From CAZQXD01 sp964597315 (GTDB taxonomy: Bacteria > Pseudomonadota > Gammaproteobacteria > Competibacterales > Competibacteraceae): a stretch of DNA of 41,472 nucleotides. Below, piece after piece: positions 1 to 8,086 of the stretch. Under the pieces are notes generated by a model. The model saw only the letters and a program-made list of their open reading frames with translations, had not been told where the DNA came from and did not search any database. The position numbers and the translations under genes are program-made. Each line of letters begins with the position of its first letter. Within the stretch, counting starts at the first letter, position 1. The stretch lies in NCBI GenBank assembly GCA_964597315.1, contig CAZQXD010000036.1, forward strand, positions 1 to 41,472, written 5' to 3'.

Positions 1-355
1 CGGCAATATACGGGAACTGGCGAATCTGATGGAGCGCCTGGCGATTCTGCACCCCAATGAAACCGTGGGCGCTCACCAGTTGCCTGGCAAGTTTCGGGCC
101 GCCGCCCTGGAAGACACAACGTCTGACCTGGTGGACACCGCCACGACGGCCGCAGCCTTCGATCTACCCGCCGATGGCATGGACCTCAAGAAATACCTCG
201 TGGATGTGGAGTCGCAACTGATTCGCTCCGCCCTGGACGAAGCCAATGGCGTGGTGGCCCATGCCGCCACCCTGTTGAAGCTGCGGCGCACCACCCTGGT
301 GGAAAAAATACGCAAATACAATCTCAAACGCGACGACGACCTGCCGGAACACTGA
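1..355 (+). CDS. fleQ: FleQ/FlrA-type sigma-54 activator, C-terminal end (partial)
   Basis: This is the 3' end of a gene cut by the left edge; the first complete codon is at base 2. The visible 117 residues start inside the AAA+ domain at a GNIREL motif followed by ANLMERLAILHP, the usual end of the sigma-54-activator AAA+ module. They close with a Fis-type helix-turn-helix, where the stretch RRTTLVEKIRKYNL is the recognition helix region. The LRRTTLVEK signature and the DDDLPEH tail resemble FleQ rather than FleR/FlrC or NtrC. FleQ is the master activator of polar flagellar genes in pseudomonads and vibrios and, in Pseudomonas, binds c-di-GMP; the residues for that lie outside the window. 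It sits 200 bases upstream of fliE with a sigma-54 promoter in between, so it probably activates that operon. No fleS/fleR pair intervenes. Confidence 0.88.
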   Translation, partial: GNIRELANLMERLAILHPNETVGAHQLPGKFRAAALEDTTSDLVDTATTAAAFDLPADGMDLKKYLVDVESQLIRSALDEANGVVAHAATLLKLRRTTLVEKIRKYNLKRDDDLPEH

Positions 356-475
356 CGCTTCACCACTGTTATCCCCGCCCCGGAACCACACTCTCCTCCC
401 AGTTCTCGACAACATCTTGACGTGAGGGGGCTTTGTTTTTGTTTATCATTTTGTAAATACTAAAATTTTTAAAAA

Positions 476-491
476 AGGCACGAGTCTTGCA
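476..491 (+). promoter_or_regulatory. Sigma-54 (-24/-12) promoter of the fliE operon
   Basis: AGGCACGAGTCTTGCA matches the sigma-54 consensus TGGCAC-N5-TTGCA at all but the first base. The invariant GG is at 477-478 and the GC at 489-490, 12 bases apart as required. Transcription would start near 502, giving a leader of about 53 bases before fliE. The AT-rich tract just upstream (about 430-475) could help bending between an activator site and the promoter. An upstream FleQ-type gene makes activation by FleQ the natural inference. Confidence 0.85.
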
Positions 492-498
492 AGTTAGT

Positions 499-545
499 CT
501 TTCAGAATGGGATTTCGGCCTGGAGGCCGGTTTACAGACTGAAAG
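499..545 (+). other. Nested stem-loop in the fliE leader
   Basis: CTTTCAG (499-505) is complementary to CTGAAAG (539-545), and an inner hairpin CGGCCT/AGGCCG lies at 516-521 and 524-529. The right arm of the outer stem abuts and partly covers the fliE ribosome binding site. If transcription starts near 502, only five base pairs of the outer stem remain. The structure is seen; a regulatory role is inference. Confidence 0.4.
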
Positions 546-554
546 GTGAAGCGT

Positions 555-878
555 ATGAGCGAGATTTCCACCAGCGGATTACAGGCTCAGATGCAGCGGT
601 TGAGCGCCGAGGCCCGGAGCGGCATTGATCCCGAGCAGGCCGTGACCTTGCCAGGCCAGCGGTTTGGGGACGTGTTGCAGGCTTTGTTGGGCGCCGTCAA
701 CCAGTCCCAACAGCATTCCTCAGGGTTGGCCCGGGCTTATGAGACGGGCGCCACCGAAGCCAGTCTGGCCGAGGTGATGGTCGCCGGCCAGAAAGCCAGC
801 CTGCATTTCCAGACCACCTTGCAGGTGCGGAACAAACTACTGTCCGCCTATCAGGATGTCATGAACATGTCCCTGTAA
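555..878 (+). CDS. fliE: Flagellar hook-basal body protein FliE
   Basis: The protein is 107 residues. FliE is a small periplasmic rod-base protein that joins the MS ring to the proximal rod and is an early export substrate. The C-terminal half carries the family signature: ATEASLAEVMVAGQKASL, then TTLQVRNKLLSAYQDVMNM. There is no cleavable signal peptide, as expected for export through the flagellar machinery. The ATG at 555 is chosen because GAAAGGTGA at 541-549 gives a good ribosome binding site for it; the in-frame GTG at 546 lies inside that site. It is the first gene after the sigma-54 promoter and is followed 30 bases later by fliF. Confidence 0.95.
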   Translation: MSEISTSGLQAQMQRLSAEARSGIDPEQAVTLPGQRFGDVLQALLGAVNQSQQHSSGLARAYETGATEASLAEVMVAGQKASLHFQTTLQVRNKLLSAYQDVMNMSL

Positions 879-908
879 ACACCCATCACGTCCCAAGGAG
901 TCCTCAAG

Positions 909-2663
909 GTGGCCGAGGCAAATCCCAAACTGCCTTCCCAGTCCCCGCCCCCGGAGCAGCCGGAGGCGGTGGCAGGCGGTTGGCAAGCCCTGGCGGAGCG
1001 GCTACGTCGGCCCGGGGCGGCGACGTTCGGCGCCCTGGCTGGGCTGGCGGCGGCGTTGGCGGTGCTGGTGGCTGCCTGGCTGTGGTTGGGCGCCAGCCAA
1101 TATGAGTTGCTGTACTCGGGGTTGGCAGAGTCCGACGCCGGGGAGGTGATGGAGGCCCTGCAGCAGAACAATATTCCCTACAAGGTGGACCGGCGTAGCG
1201 GCGGCTTACTGGTGCTTGAGACGCAAGTTCATGAAGCCCGGCTGAAACTGGCCGCCCAGGGTCTGCCTCGGGGCGCGGTGGACGGTTTCGAGCTGTTGCG
1301 CCAGCAGAACAGTTTCGGACTTAGCGAAACCATGCAGAAGGTCAATATCCACCGGGCTTTGGAAGGGGAGTTGGCGCGCACGGTGATGAACGTGGGCGCT
1401 GTGCAACAGGCTCGGGTGCATTTGGCTATCCCCGAGGAAACCGTGTTCGTGCGACAACGCAAGCCGCGCACCGCCTCAGTGCTGGTGCAACTCTACCCTG
1501 GCCGGGTGCTGAGCGAGGGCCAGGTGGCCGCCATCGTCCACCTGCTGTCCTCCAGCGTACCCAAGCTGTCCTCTGACCAGGTGTCGGTCATTGATCAGGC
1601 GGGCAATCTACTGACCCGTTCTGGGCGGGACTCACCCTTGGCCATGAGCATGGATCAATTGGACTACCAGCGGCGTCTGGAAGAGAACTACATTCGCAAG
1701 ATCGAGACGATTTTGGAGCCTGTGGTGGGCCAGGGCAAGGTTCGCGCCCAGGTCGCCCTGGATGTGGACTTTACCCGCAGTGAACAGACCGCCGAGCAGT
1801 TCCAGCCGGGACCGGAACAAGGGCTGGTGCGCAGTGAACAACTCTTGGAAGAAATGAACGCCCGGCCCCGGCCCGGAGGGATTCCGGGGGCGCTCAGCAA
1901 CGAGCCGCCTGGGGTGGCGGAGGCCCCCGAGCAACTACCCGATCCCAACGCCCAGCCGCTGCCTACCGACGCCCAGGTTCAAGCCAATACCGGCAAAGGC
2001 GTACGCAGCCGCAGCGAGTCTACCCGCAATTACGAGCTGAACAAGACCGTTAGCCATACCCGTAATGCTCCGGGACGGATCATCCGGGTGTCGGCGGCGG
2101 TGGTTCTAGACGATCCCCTGGTGGCCGACGCCGAGGGCGTGCTCAAGCCCACTGCCCTGCCTCCCGATGAACTGGAACGGATCACCGCCCTGGTCCGCCA
2201 GGCGGTGGGTTTCGACGAGCAGCGGGGGGATATCGTCAACGTCATGAACGCGACCTTTGCCGCCTCCGCCTTTGTGACCACGCCCCTGCCGTTGTGGCAG
2301 GAGCCGTGGTTTCTGGAGCTGGTGAAGCTGGCGGCGCTGGTGCTGATCGCGCTGTTGGTGCTGTTGCTGGTGGTCCGGCCACTCATCAAGCGGCTATTGC
2401 CTGAACAGCCAAAGCCCGAAGCGGATGCGGCCAAGCTGGAAGGCCCCAAAGATGAAGACGATGACGAAGATGAAGAGGTGATTGACGATCGCAGTGGGGA
2501 TTATCTGTCCAAGGACGACCCGGCCGGCTATGAGGAACTAGTACGCAAGAAAATGGCCGTGGAACTTCTGGATAAGCGCCTGCGCCTGGCCAAGACCCTG
2601 GTGGCCGAGGACCCGAAGCGGGCCGTGCAAGTGATCAAGACCTGGATAGCCGACGAGACCTGA
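909..2663 (+). CDS. fliF: Flagellar MS-ring protein FliF
   Basis: The 584-residue protein forms the inner-membrane MS ring on which the rod, C ring and export gate assemble. A first membrane helix is at about residues 41-61. It is followed by the YscJ/FliF ring-building domains (FGLSETMQKVNIHRALEGEL is typical), a proline-rich periplasmic loop at about 315-350, and a second membrane helix at about 470-492. The acidic tail ends in the FliG-binding segment DPKRAVQVIKTWIADE. The start is a GTG at 909, supported by AAGGAG at 895-900 with correct spacing; no better ATG exists nearby. Length and domain order are normal for the family. The gene continues the fliE operon, with fliG four bases downstream. 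Confidence 0.97.
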   Translation: MAEANPKLPSQSPPPEQPEAVAGGWQALAERLRRPGAATFGALAGLAAALAVLVAAWLWLGASQYELLYSGLAESDAGEVMEALQQNNIPYKVDRRSGGLLVLETQVHEARLKLAAQGLPRGAVDGFELLRQQNSFGLSETMQKVNIHRALEGELARTVMNVGAVQQARVHLAIPEETVFVRQRKPRTASVLVQLYPGRVLSEGQVAAIVHLLSSSVPKLSSDQVSVIDQAGNLLTRSGRDSPLAMSMDQLDYQRRLEENYIRKIETILEPVVGQGKVRAQVALDVDFTRSEQTAEQFQPGPEQGLVRSEQLLEEMNARPRPGGIPGALSNEPPGVAEAPEQLPDPNAQPLPTDAQVQANTGKGVRSRSESTRNYELNKTVSHTRNAPGRIIRVSAAVVLDDPLVADAEGVLKPTALPPDELERITALVRQAVGFDEQRGDIVNVMNATFAASAFVTTPLPLWQEPWFLELVKLAALVLIALLVLLLVVRPLIKRLLPEQPKPEADAAKLEGPKDEDDDEDEEVIDDRSGDYLSKDDPAGYEELVRKKMAVELLDKRLRLAKTLVAEDPKRAVQVIKTWIADET

Positions 2664-2667
2664 CGCC

Positions 2668-3744
2668 ATGCCCGAAACCACCCCCCCCGCCCTACAACAG
2701 GCCCAGAATCCGCCTTCCGAAGGTGGCGAGTCGCCTGGCCTGACCATCGCCCTGGCTGGGGTGGACCGGGCTGCGGTGCTGCTGATGACCGTAGGGGAGG
2801 AATACGCCGCCGAGATTCTCAAGCATATGGAGCCTCGGGATCTACACAAGCTAGGGGCGGCCATGACCAACGTCAATGGCATCAACAAATCTCAAGTCTC
2901 CGAAGTACTGGATACCTTCAACGGCCAGGTGGAAGAACAGACCTCCATGGGGGTTCATAGCCAGGACTATATCCGCGCCGTACTGATCCGCGCCCTAGGC
3001 CGGGACAAGGCCAAGGGCGTCATGGATAGCATCCTCAACGCCGACAGCGGAACCGGGGTAGAGGCCCTGAAATGGATGGATGCCGAGGCCATCGCCGGGG
3101 GACTGCGCCAGGAGCATCCCCAGGTGGTGGCCCTGGTGCTGTCCTCCCTGGAAACCGAACAGGCCGCCGAAGTCGTGACCTTGCTGCCCGAGGATCTCCG
3201 TTACGACGCCCTGATGCGGGTGGCTACCCTGGACGGCATCCCCGCCAACGCCCTGGTGGAACTGAACGAAGTGATCGAAAAACAAGTCATGTCCGCCATT
3301 AGCGCCTCGGCCCGCTCCAAGATGGGCGGCGCCCAGCGGGCGGCGGAGATTCTCAATCTACTGTCCGGGGATGTGGAGGGGTCGATCCTGGATCGGGTCA
3401 AGGAAGCCGATCCAGAACTAGGGGAGAATATCGAGGAAATGATGCTGCTGTTCGATAGCCTCATGGACGTGGATGACCGGGGTATCCAGACCCTGCTCCG
3501 GGAAGTGTCCTCCGAGACCCTCATGATGGCGTTGCGGGGCGCCGACGAAATGGTCAAGGAGAAGCTTCTGCGCAATATGTCCAAGCGAGCTGCGGAGATG
3601 CTGCGCGACGACCTGGAAGTCATGCCGCCGGTGCGATTGTCCGAAGTGGAATCCGCCCAGAAGGACATCCTCGCCACCGCCAAGCGCCTGGCCGAAGCCG
3701 GGGAGTTGTCCCTAGGGTCCAAGGGAGGGGATTCCCTTGTCTAA
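2668..3744 (+). CDS. fliG: Flagellar motor switch protein FliG
   Basis: The 358-residue protein is the rotor component that touches both FliF and the stators. The N-terminal FliF-binding domain begins near GVDRAAVLLMTVGEEYA at about residue 31. The middle domain carries the EHPQ motif (RQEHPQVVALVLSSL). The C-terminal torque domain has the charged helix around LRGADEMVKEKLLRNMSKRA and ends in SEVESAQKDILATAKRLAE. The first 30 residues, rich in proline and glutamate, are longer than in most homologues. There is no strong ribosome binding site before the ATG at 2668, so a slightly later start is possible. The 3' end overlaps the fliH start. Confidence 0.96.
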   Translation: MPETTPPALQQAQNPPSEGGESPGLTIALAGVDRAAVLLMTVGEEYAAEILKHMEPRDLHKLGAAMTNVNGINKSQVSEVLDTFNGQVEEQTSMGVHSQDYIRAVLIRALGRDKAKGVMDSILNADSGTGVEALKWMDAEAIAGGLRQEHPQVVALVLSSLETEQAAEVVTLLPEDLRYDALMRVATLDGIPANALVELNEVIEKQVMSAISASARSKMGGAQRAAEILNLLSGDVEGSILDRVKEADPELGENIEEMMLLFDSLMDVDDRGIQTLLREVSSETLMMALRGADEMVKEKLLRNMSKRAAEMLRDDLEVMPPVRLSEVESAQKDILATAKRLAEAGELSLGSKGGDSLV

Positions 3745-4489
3745 GATCATTCCCAAAGATCGCCTCAGCGCCGTGCAACGCTGGTCAATGCCCAGCGTTG
3801 ACGATGTCGTGGAAACGGCCTCCGATGCGGCTTCCGAACCCGTCCGCAAGCCCGAGGCGCCCTCCAAGCCCCCAGCTTTTCCTACTCTGGAGGAGATCGA
3901 AACCATTCAGCGGGAGGCCCAGGAGGAAGGCTATACGGCGGGTCTGGAAGAGGGCCGGGAGCAGGGCCATCGGGAGGGCCTGGAGGCGGGACGCAAAGCG
4001 GGCCTGAAGGCGGGGCGCAAGGCGGGTCTGGACGCGGGGCGAGGGGAGATCGAGGCTAGGGTGCGGGATCTGGACAGCATCTTGAATGCCATGGCCGCTC
4101 CTCTCAAGGAGTTGGATACCCTGGTGGAAGAAGAACTGGTGCGGCTCACCACCGCCATTGCCCGGCGGCTGATTCGCCGGGAACTGAAAACCGCGCCGGG
4201 GGAAATCGTGGCTGTGGTCCGTGAGGCCGTGGCCTTGCTGCCGGTGGCCAGCCAGGGCGTCGCCTTGCATTTGCACCCCGAGGATGCCCGGCTGGTGCGC
4301 GAGGCGCTGGCCCTGGACGACGAGCAGGGTCGGGCCTGGACGCTGATCGAGGACCCGGCGCTGAGCCGGGGCGGTTGCGCCGTGGAGAGTGAACTGTCCC
4401 GGATCGACGCCACCGTGGAGCGGCGCTTGAACACAGTGATCGCTACGGTGCTAGGTGACCAGCGCACCGGAGAACGGGACGATGACTGA
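3737..4489 (+). CDS. fliH: Flagellar export ATPase regulator FliH
   Basis: The 250-residue protein is the stalk of the export apparatus; it holds the FliI ATPase and links it to the C ring. The N-terminus (SKIIPKDRLSAVQRWSMP) is typical of gammaproteobacterial FliH. Residues about 60-100 form a glycine-spaced GxxxG helix (EGREQGHREGLEAGRKAG and onward), a known family signature. The C-terminal FliH/HrpE domain follows from about residue 110. The start is a TTG at 3737, eight bases inside the end of fliG, preceded by AAGGGAGGGG at 3721-3730; translation is probably coupled to fliG. Confidence 0.93.
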   Translation: MSKIIPKDRLSAVQRWSMPSVDDVVETASDAASEPVRKPEAPSKPPAFPTLEEIETIQREAQEEGYTAGLEEGREQGHREGLEAGRKAGLKAGRKAGLDAGRGEIEARVRDLDSILNAMAAPLKELDTLVEEELVRLTTAIARRLIRRELKTAPGEIVAVVREAVALLPVASQGVALHLHPEDARLVREALALDDEQGRAWTLIEDPALSRGGCAVESELSRIDATVERRLNTVIATVLGDQRTGERDDD

Positions 4490-5849
4490 CGGTTCGCCCC
4501 TGGCCGCCGGTCGCGCCACGGTGTGGTCCCAGGCCCTGGCCCGGCGCCGGGCGCGGCTGGCCGATTGCCCTGGACTGGTGGTGGAGGGCAGCTTGACCCG
4601 AATGGTGGGCCTGACCCTGGAGGCTGCCGGTTGCGTGGCTCCGGTGGGGGCCAGTTGTTTGGTGATTGGTCCCGACGAGACCCGAGTGGAGGCCGAAGTG
4701 GTGGGCTTCGCCGGGGAGCGGCTGTTTCTGATGCCCTCCGGGCCTATTCACGGGCTGATGCCCCATTCCCGGGTGCGGCCCACCGGCGGGGTGGGCCGAG
4801 TGGCGGTGGGTGAAGAGCTGCTGGGCCGGGTGCTGGATGGGGCTGGACGGGTGCTGGATGAACTGCCGCCGCCCCGCAACCTGCGCCGGATGGCCCTGAC
4901 CGGCAAGACCATCAATCCCCTATCGCGCAAGCCCATTCGCGAACCCATGGATGTGGGGGTGCGGGCCATCAACGCCCTGCTCACTGTGGGCGGCGGTCAG
5001 CGCATGGGACTGTTCGCCGGCTCCGGCGTGGGCAAGAGCGTGTTACTAGGGATGATGACCAAGTTTACCAACGCCGATGTGATCGTGGTGGGACTGATCG
5101 GCGAGCGGGGCCGGGAGGTGCAGGAATTTATCCAGGAGATCCTGGGGTCCGAGGGCCTGAGCCGGGCGGTAGTGGTGGCCGCCCCCGCCGACACCCCGCC
5201 CTTGATCCGCCTCCATGGGGCGGCCCTGGCCACCCGTATCGCCGAAGACTTCAGGGATCATGGCCGCCAGGTACTGTTGTTGATGGACAGCTTGACCCGC
5301 TACGCCCAGGCCCAGCGGGAGATCGCCCTGGCCATCGGCGAGCCGCCAGCCACCAAGGGCTACCCCCCGTCGGTGTTCGCCAAGCTGCCAGCCCTGGTGG
5401 AGCGGGCCGGCAACGACGCCGTGGGGGGCAGCATCACGGCTTTTTATACGGTACTCACCGAGGGGGACGATCATAACGACCCCATTGCCGACGCCGCCCG
5501 GGCTATCCTGGATGGTCATATCGTCTTGTCCCGGCGACTGGCGGACGCCGGCCATTACCCGGCCATTGATATTGAAGCCTCGGTGAGCCGGGTTATGGCC
5601 CGCATCACCGAGTCCCACCACCAGCAACTGGCCCGGCGCTTCAAGCAGTTGTATTCCACCTACCAGCAACACCGGGATCTGATTAACGTGGGCGCCTACG
5701 CTCCGGGTTCGGACCCGGCCGTGGACGAAGCTATGGCCTACTACCCGCGTCTTCGGGAGTTTCTACGCCAGGGCATGGACGAACAAGTGACCCTGGACGC
5801 CAGCTTGTCCGGCCTGGAGGCCGTCCTTAAGCAACCGGGAGGTGACTGA
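4482..5849 (+). CDS. fliI: Flagellum-specific export ATPase FliI
   Basis: The 455-residue F1-beta-like ATPase energises unfolding and delivery of flagellar substrates. The Walker A motif GSGVGKS is at about residues 180-186. The catalytic GERGREVQEF segment follows, and LLLMDSLTRYAQAQREI covers Walker B. The sequence ends with the helical C-terminal domain that contacts substrates and FliJ. The ATG at 4482 overlaps the fliH stop by eight bases and gives the expected N-terminus; an upstream in-frame GTG at 4455 would add nine residues and is less likely. The stop overlaps the fliJ ATG by one base. Confidence 0.96.
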   Translation: MTDGSPLAAGRATVWSQALARRRARLADCPGLVVEGSLTRMVGLTLEAAGCVAPVGASCLVIGPDETRVEAEVVGFAGERLFLMPSGPIHGLMPHSRVRPTGGVGRVAVGEELLGRVLDGAGRVLDELPPPRNLRRMALTGKTINPLSRKPIREPMDVGVRAINALLTVGGGQRMGLFAGSGVGKSVLLGMMTKFTNADVIVVGLIGERGREVQEFIQEILGSEGLSRAVVVAAPADTPPLIRLHGAALATRIAEDFRDHGRQVLLLMDSLTRYAQAQREIALAIGEPPATKGYPPSVFAKLPALVERAGNDAVGGSITAFYTVLTEGDDHNDPIADAARAILDGHIVLSRRLADAGHYPAIDIEASVSRVMARITESHHQQLARRFKQLYSTYQQHRDLINVGAYAPGSDPAVDEAMAYYPRLREFLRQGMDEQVTLDASLSGLEAVLKQPGGD

Positions 5850-6298
5850 TGCTCGATAGAATCCGTGGGCTAGAGCCAGCGGCCCAGGTGGCCCAGAATC
5901 AGGAAGCCAAAGCCGCCCGGGAATTGGTCGGCTTCCGGCGCCGGTTGCAGGAGCAGCAACAGCGTCTGCAACAGTTGCTGGCGTTTCGCCGGGAGTACAC
6001 CGAACAACTGGAGACCGTAGGCAAGACCGGGGTGGTGGCCCGGCAGTTGCGAGGTGTGTCGGACTTCGTGGCCAATCTGGACCGGAACATCGCCCAGCTA
6101 CAGGGCCACATTCAGGTATTGCACGAGGAGTTTCAGCGCAAGCGCGGCCTATGGCAGCGCAGCCATGCCCGCACCCAGGCTCTGGAGAACGTCATCGAGG
6201 GCTACCGTCAAGAGGAGAACCAGGCGGCGGATCGTCGGGAACAGGCGGACCAGGACGAACGGGGCCTGCGAGGGCCACGGGATATTTCCGGGCACTGA
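5849..6298 (+). CDS. fliJ: Flagellar export protein FliJ
   Basis: The 149-residue, almost wholly helical protein is rich in Gln, Arg and Glu, as expected of the FliJ coiled coil. FliJ acts as the gamma-like stalk of the FliI ring and as a chaperone escort that contacts FlhA. There is no membrane segment. The N-terminus (MLDRIRGLEPAAQVAQNQEA) and the segment RQLRGVSDFVANLDRNIAQL fit the family. It starts within the fliI stop codon (TGATG), so translation is coupled. FliJ diverges quickly in sequence, so position in the operon carries part of the assignment. Confidence 0.88.
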   Translation: MLDRIRGLEPAAQVAQNQEAKAARELVGFRRRLQEQQQRLQQLLAFRREYTEQLETVGKTGVVARQLRGVSDFVANLDRNIAQLQGHIQVLHEEFQRKRGLWQRSHARTQALENVIEGYRQEENQAADRREQADQDERGLRGPRDISGH

Positions 6299-6336
6299 AT
6301 GCTCAGGGGCCAGGCCAACGAACTCAGGTAACGATC

Positions 6337-7908
6337 ATGAACCCCACACCCATCAATCTAGCGATCAATCCCGGCGTCGATGCCACCGGCGCGCCGTCCA
6401 CCCCGTCCAGCGCTGGAACAGGGCAGAGAGCATCCTCTTTCGGAGCGGTGTTGCAAGGACTGGGAAGCCCAGTGCCCGTGCAGGCCCCGGCGCCGGGGGA
6501 TGACCCTTTGCCACAGGCCGTTGCCGAACACCTCGGGGAGGGGGCATGGACCCGGGTAGTCGCCTTCGCCGGGGAGCGGGACCCCGATACGCTACCCACC
6601 GCCGGGCCACTGGTTCTGGACTTCGTCAGCCCGATTCCCGAGGCGCTCCCTCCCGGCCTGACAATGGCGCCGGGGCTAGACGACTGGGCCACTGAAATGG
6701 CGCCAACCCCGGCGCTGGCCTTAACTGAGGCGGTGTCCCTGCTGGAGACCGCTATTTCGGGGGAGGACAGCCTGGCAGTGTTACCGGAGGGTGATCCGCA
6801 AGCCCGGTTAGCGCCGCTTTTAGCGCAGACCAAGGACGACGCCTTGACGTCGGCCCTCTGGCCTCTGTCGTCGCCGACGACGACCGAAGCGGTCACGGCC
6901 AAGTCCCCCACCGGGATTCTGACAGAGGCCTTGTCCCAGCCCGCCCCTGACTTGGCGGCGGCTGTTCGTCAGTCGGCCACGGTTCCGACGACACCGCTAG
7001 TGGCCCGGATCAAGGCGTCTGGCGAGGGGACCGCAGAACCCGCCCTAGAGACCCTGCCCCGGGTCGCGCCGGTCTTGCCGGAGACCCTGTTGCCGGTGGC
7101 GGACCCACTCCCGGAGTCCGTCGCAGCGCCCGGTCCGGTCCCGTGGCTGAACCGGTATCTGGCCCCCCAGCCCACCCGACCGGTAGCCGGGGTATCCGCT
7201 TTGCAGGCCGTCGCGAAGCCCGATGCGACAGGAGGGCAAGCGGGGGAGACGAGTGCCGGGGATAGCAGCCAGGGGGAGGGTATCCAAGATCTGCTGGCGG
7301 TGGCGGATAAGCTCCTGGCGGTGGAATCGCGGGTCTCTTCCCGAGCCGAACCCGCCGCCGCCTTTTCCCGGGAGTCAGCGGCGCCTTTGGTTCACCAGTC
7401 TGCTTCCCTAGCGCCTCGGGTTGATGGTCAATCGATTCCAGGCCAGCCCGTTCTGGGTCAAAGTCCCTTGCAGACGCCCCTGAATCTGGCCCAGCCCGGC
7501 TGGGGCCAAGCCCTGGGCCAGCAGGTGTTGTGGCTGGTGCAAAACGGTCCCCAACAGGCGGAGCTGAAGGTTACTCCGCCCCATCTAGGGCCTCTGGAAG
7601 TGAGTTTATCCTTGGATAAGCAACACCATGCCAGTATTACTTTCTTTGCCCCGGATGCTGGCGTGCGAGAGGCCCTGGAAACGGCCCTGCCCCGGTTGCG
7701 GGAACTGTTCGATGGCCAGGGCCTGAACTTGCAGCAAGCCAATGTCTCCGACCAGTCCCTGGCCGGTCGGCAGCAAGGCCAAGCCAACGCGGGTCAGGAC
7801 GGGGCGCGGGCTTTCGGTAACACTGGCGCGGTGCTTGCCGATGAGGGCGAGACCCCGGCCGAGCCGGCGCGGCGGGTGGCCGTGGGGTTGGTGGATCAGT
7901 ATGTCTGA
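6337..7908 (+). CDS. fliK: Flagellar hook-length control protein FliK
   Basis: The protein has 523 residues from the ATG at 6337. FliK measures hook length and switches export specificity by touching FlhB. The first about 370 residues are low-complexity, rich in Pro, Ala and Thr, typical of the variable ruler region. The conserved C-terminal hook-length domain is at about residues 385-480, with GWGQALGQQVLWLVQNG and the core VTPPHLGPLEVSLSLD; the tail after it is Gln/Ala-rich, as usual. The reading frame is open upstream to 6151, but that extension overlaps fliJ out of frame and looks unlike FliK. The sequence MNPTPINLAINP is a sensible start, although its ribosome binding site is weak. Confidence 0.9.
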   Translation: MNPTPINLAINPGVDATGAPSTPSSAGTGQRASSFGAVLQGLGSPVPVQAPAPGDDPLPQAVAEHLGEGAWTRVVAFAGERDPDTLPTAGPLVLDFVSPIPEALPPGLTMAPGLDDWATEMAPTPALALTEAVSLLETAISGEDSLAVLPEGDPQARLAPLLAQTKDDALTSALWPLSSPTTTEAVTAKSPTGILTEALSQPAPDLAAAVRQSATVPTTPLVARIKASGEGTAEPALETLPRVAPVLPETLLPVADPLPESVAAPGPVPWLNRYLAPQPTRPVAGVSALQAVAKPDATGGQAGETSAGDSSQGEGIQDLLAVADKLLAVESRVSSRAEPAAAFSRESAAPLVHQSASLAPRVDGQSIPGQPVLGQSPLQTPLNLAQPGWGQALGQQVLWLVQNGPQQAELKVTPPHLGPLEVSLSLDKQHHASITFFAPDAGVREALETALPRLRELFDGQGLNLQQANVSDQSLAGRQQGQANAGQDGARAFGNTGAVLADEGETPAEPARRVAVGLVDQYV

Positions 7909-7932
7909 AGGCGGATAGGGGCCTGACCCGTG

Positions 7933-7951
7933 GCGCGCTACACCGGCGCGC
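7933..7951 (+). terminator. Hairpin after fliK, possible terminator
   Basis: GCGCGC (7933-7938) and GCGCGC (7946-7951) can pair around a seven-base loop, about 25 bases after the fliK stop. No U-tract follows, so intrinsic termination is doubtful. It could end or attenuate the fliE-fliK transcript. Confidence 0.25.
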
Positions 7952-8086
7952 TCGCCTCTTCTGGCGATGGACTACGGCGTCAATTGGGGGAGGTCGGGCG
8001 TTGCCGTAGGCCCGGCCCGTTGGCGGCGTTAGGCTTTCTGGATGCTCTTTCCCATGGGTCCCTCTACACTATGACCTACTATAGGG

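Noticed and set aside
6151..6336. Upstream extension of fliK
   Set aside because: It lies out of frame inside fliJ, lacks FliK-like sequence, and a better start exists at 6337.
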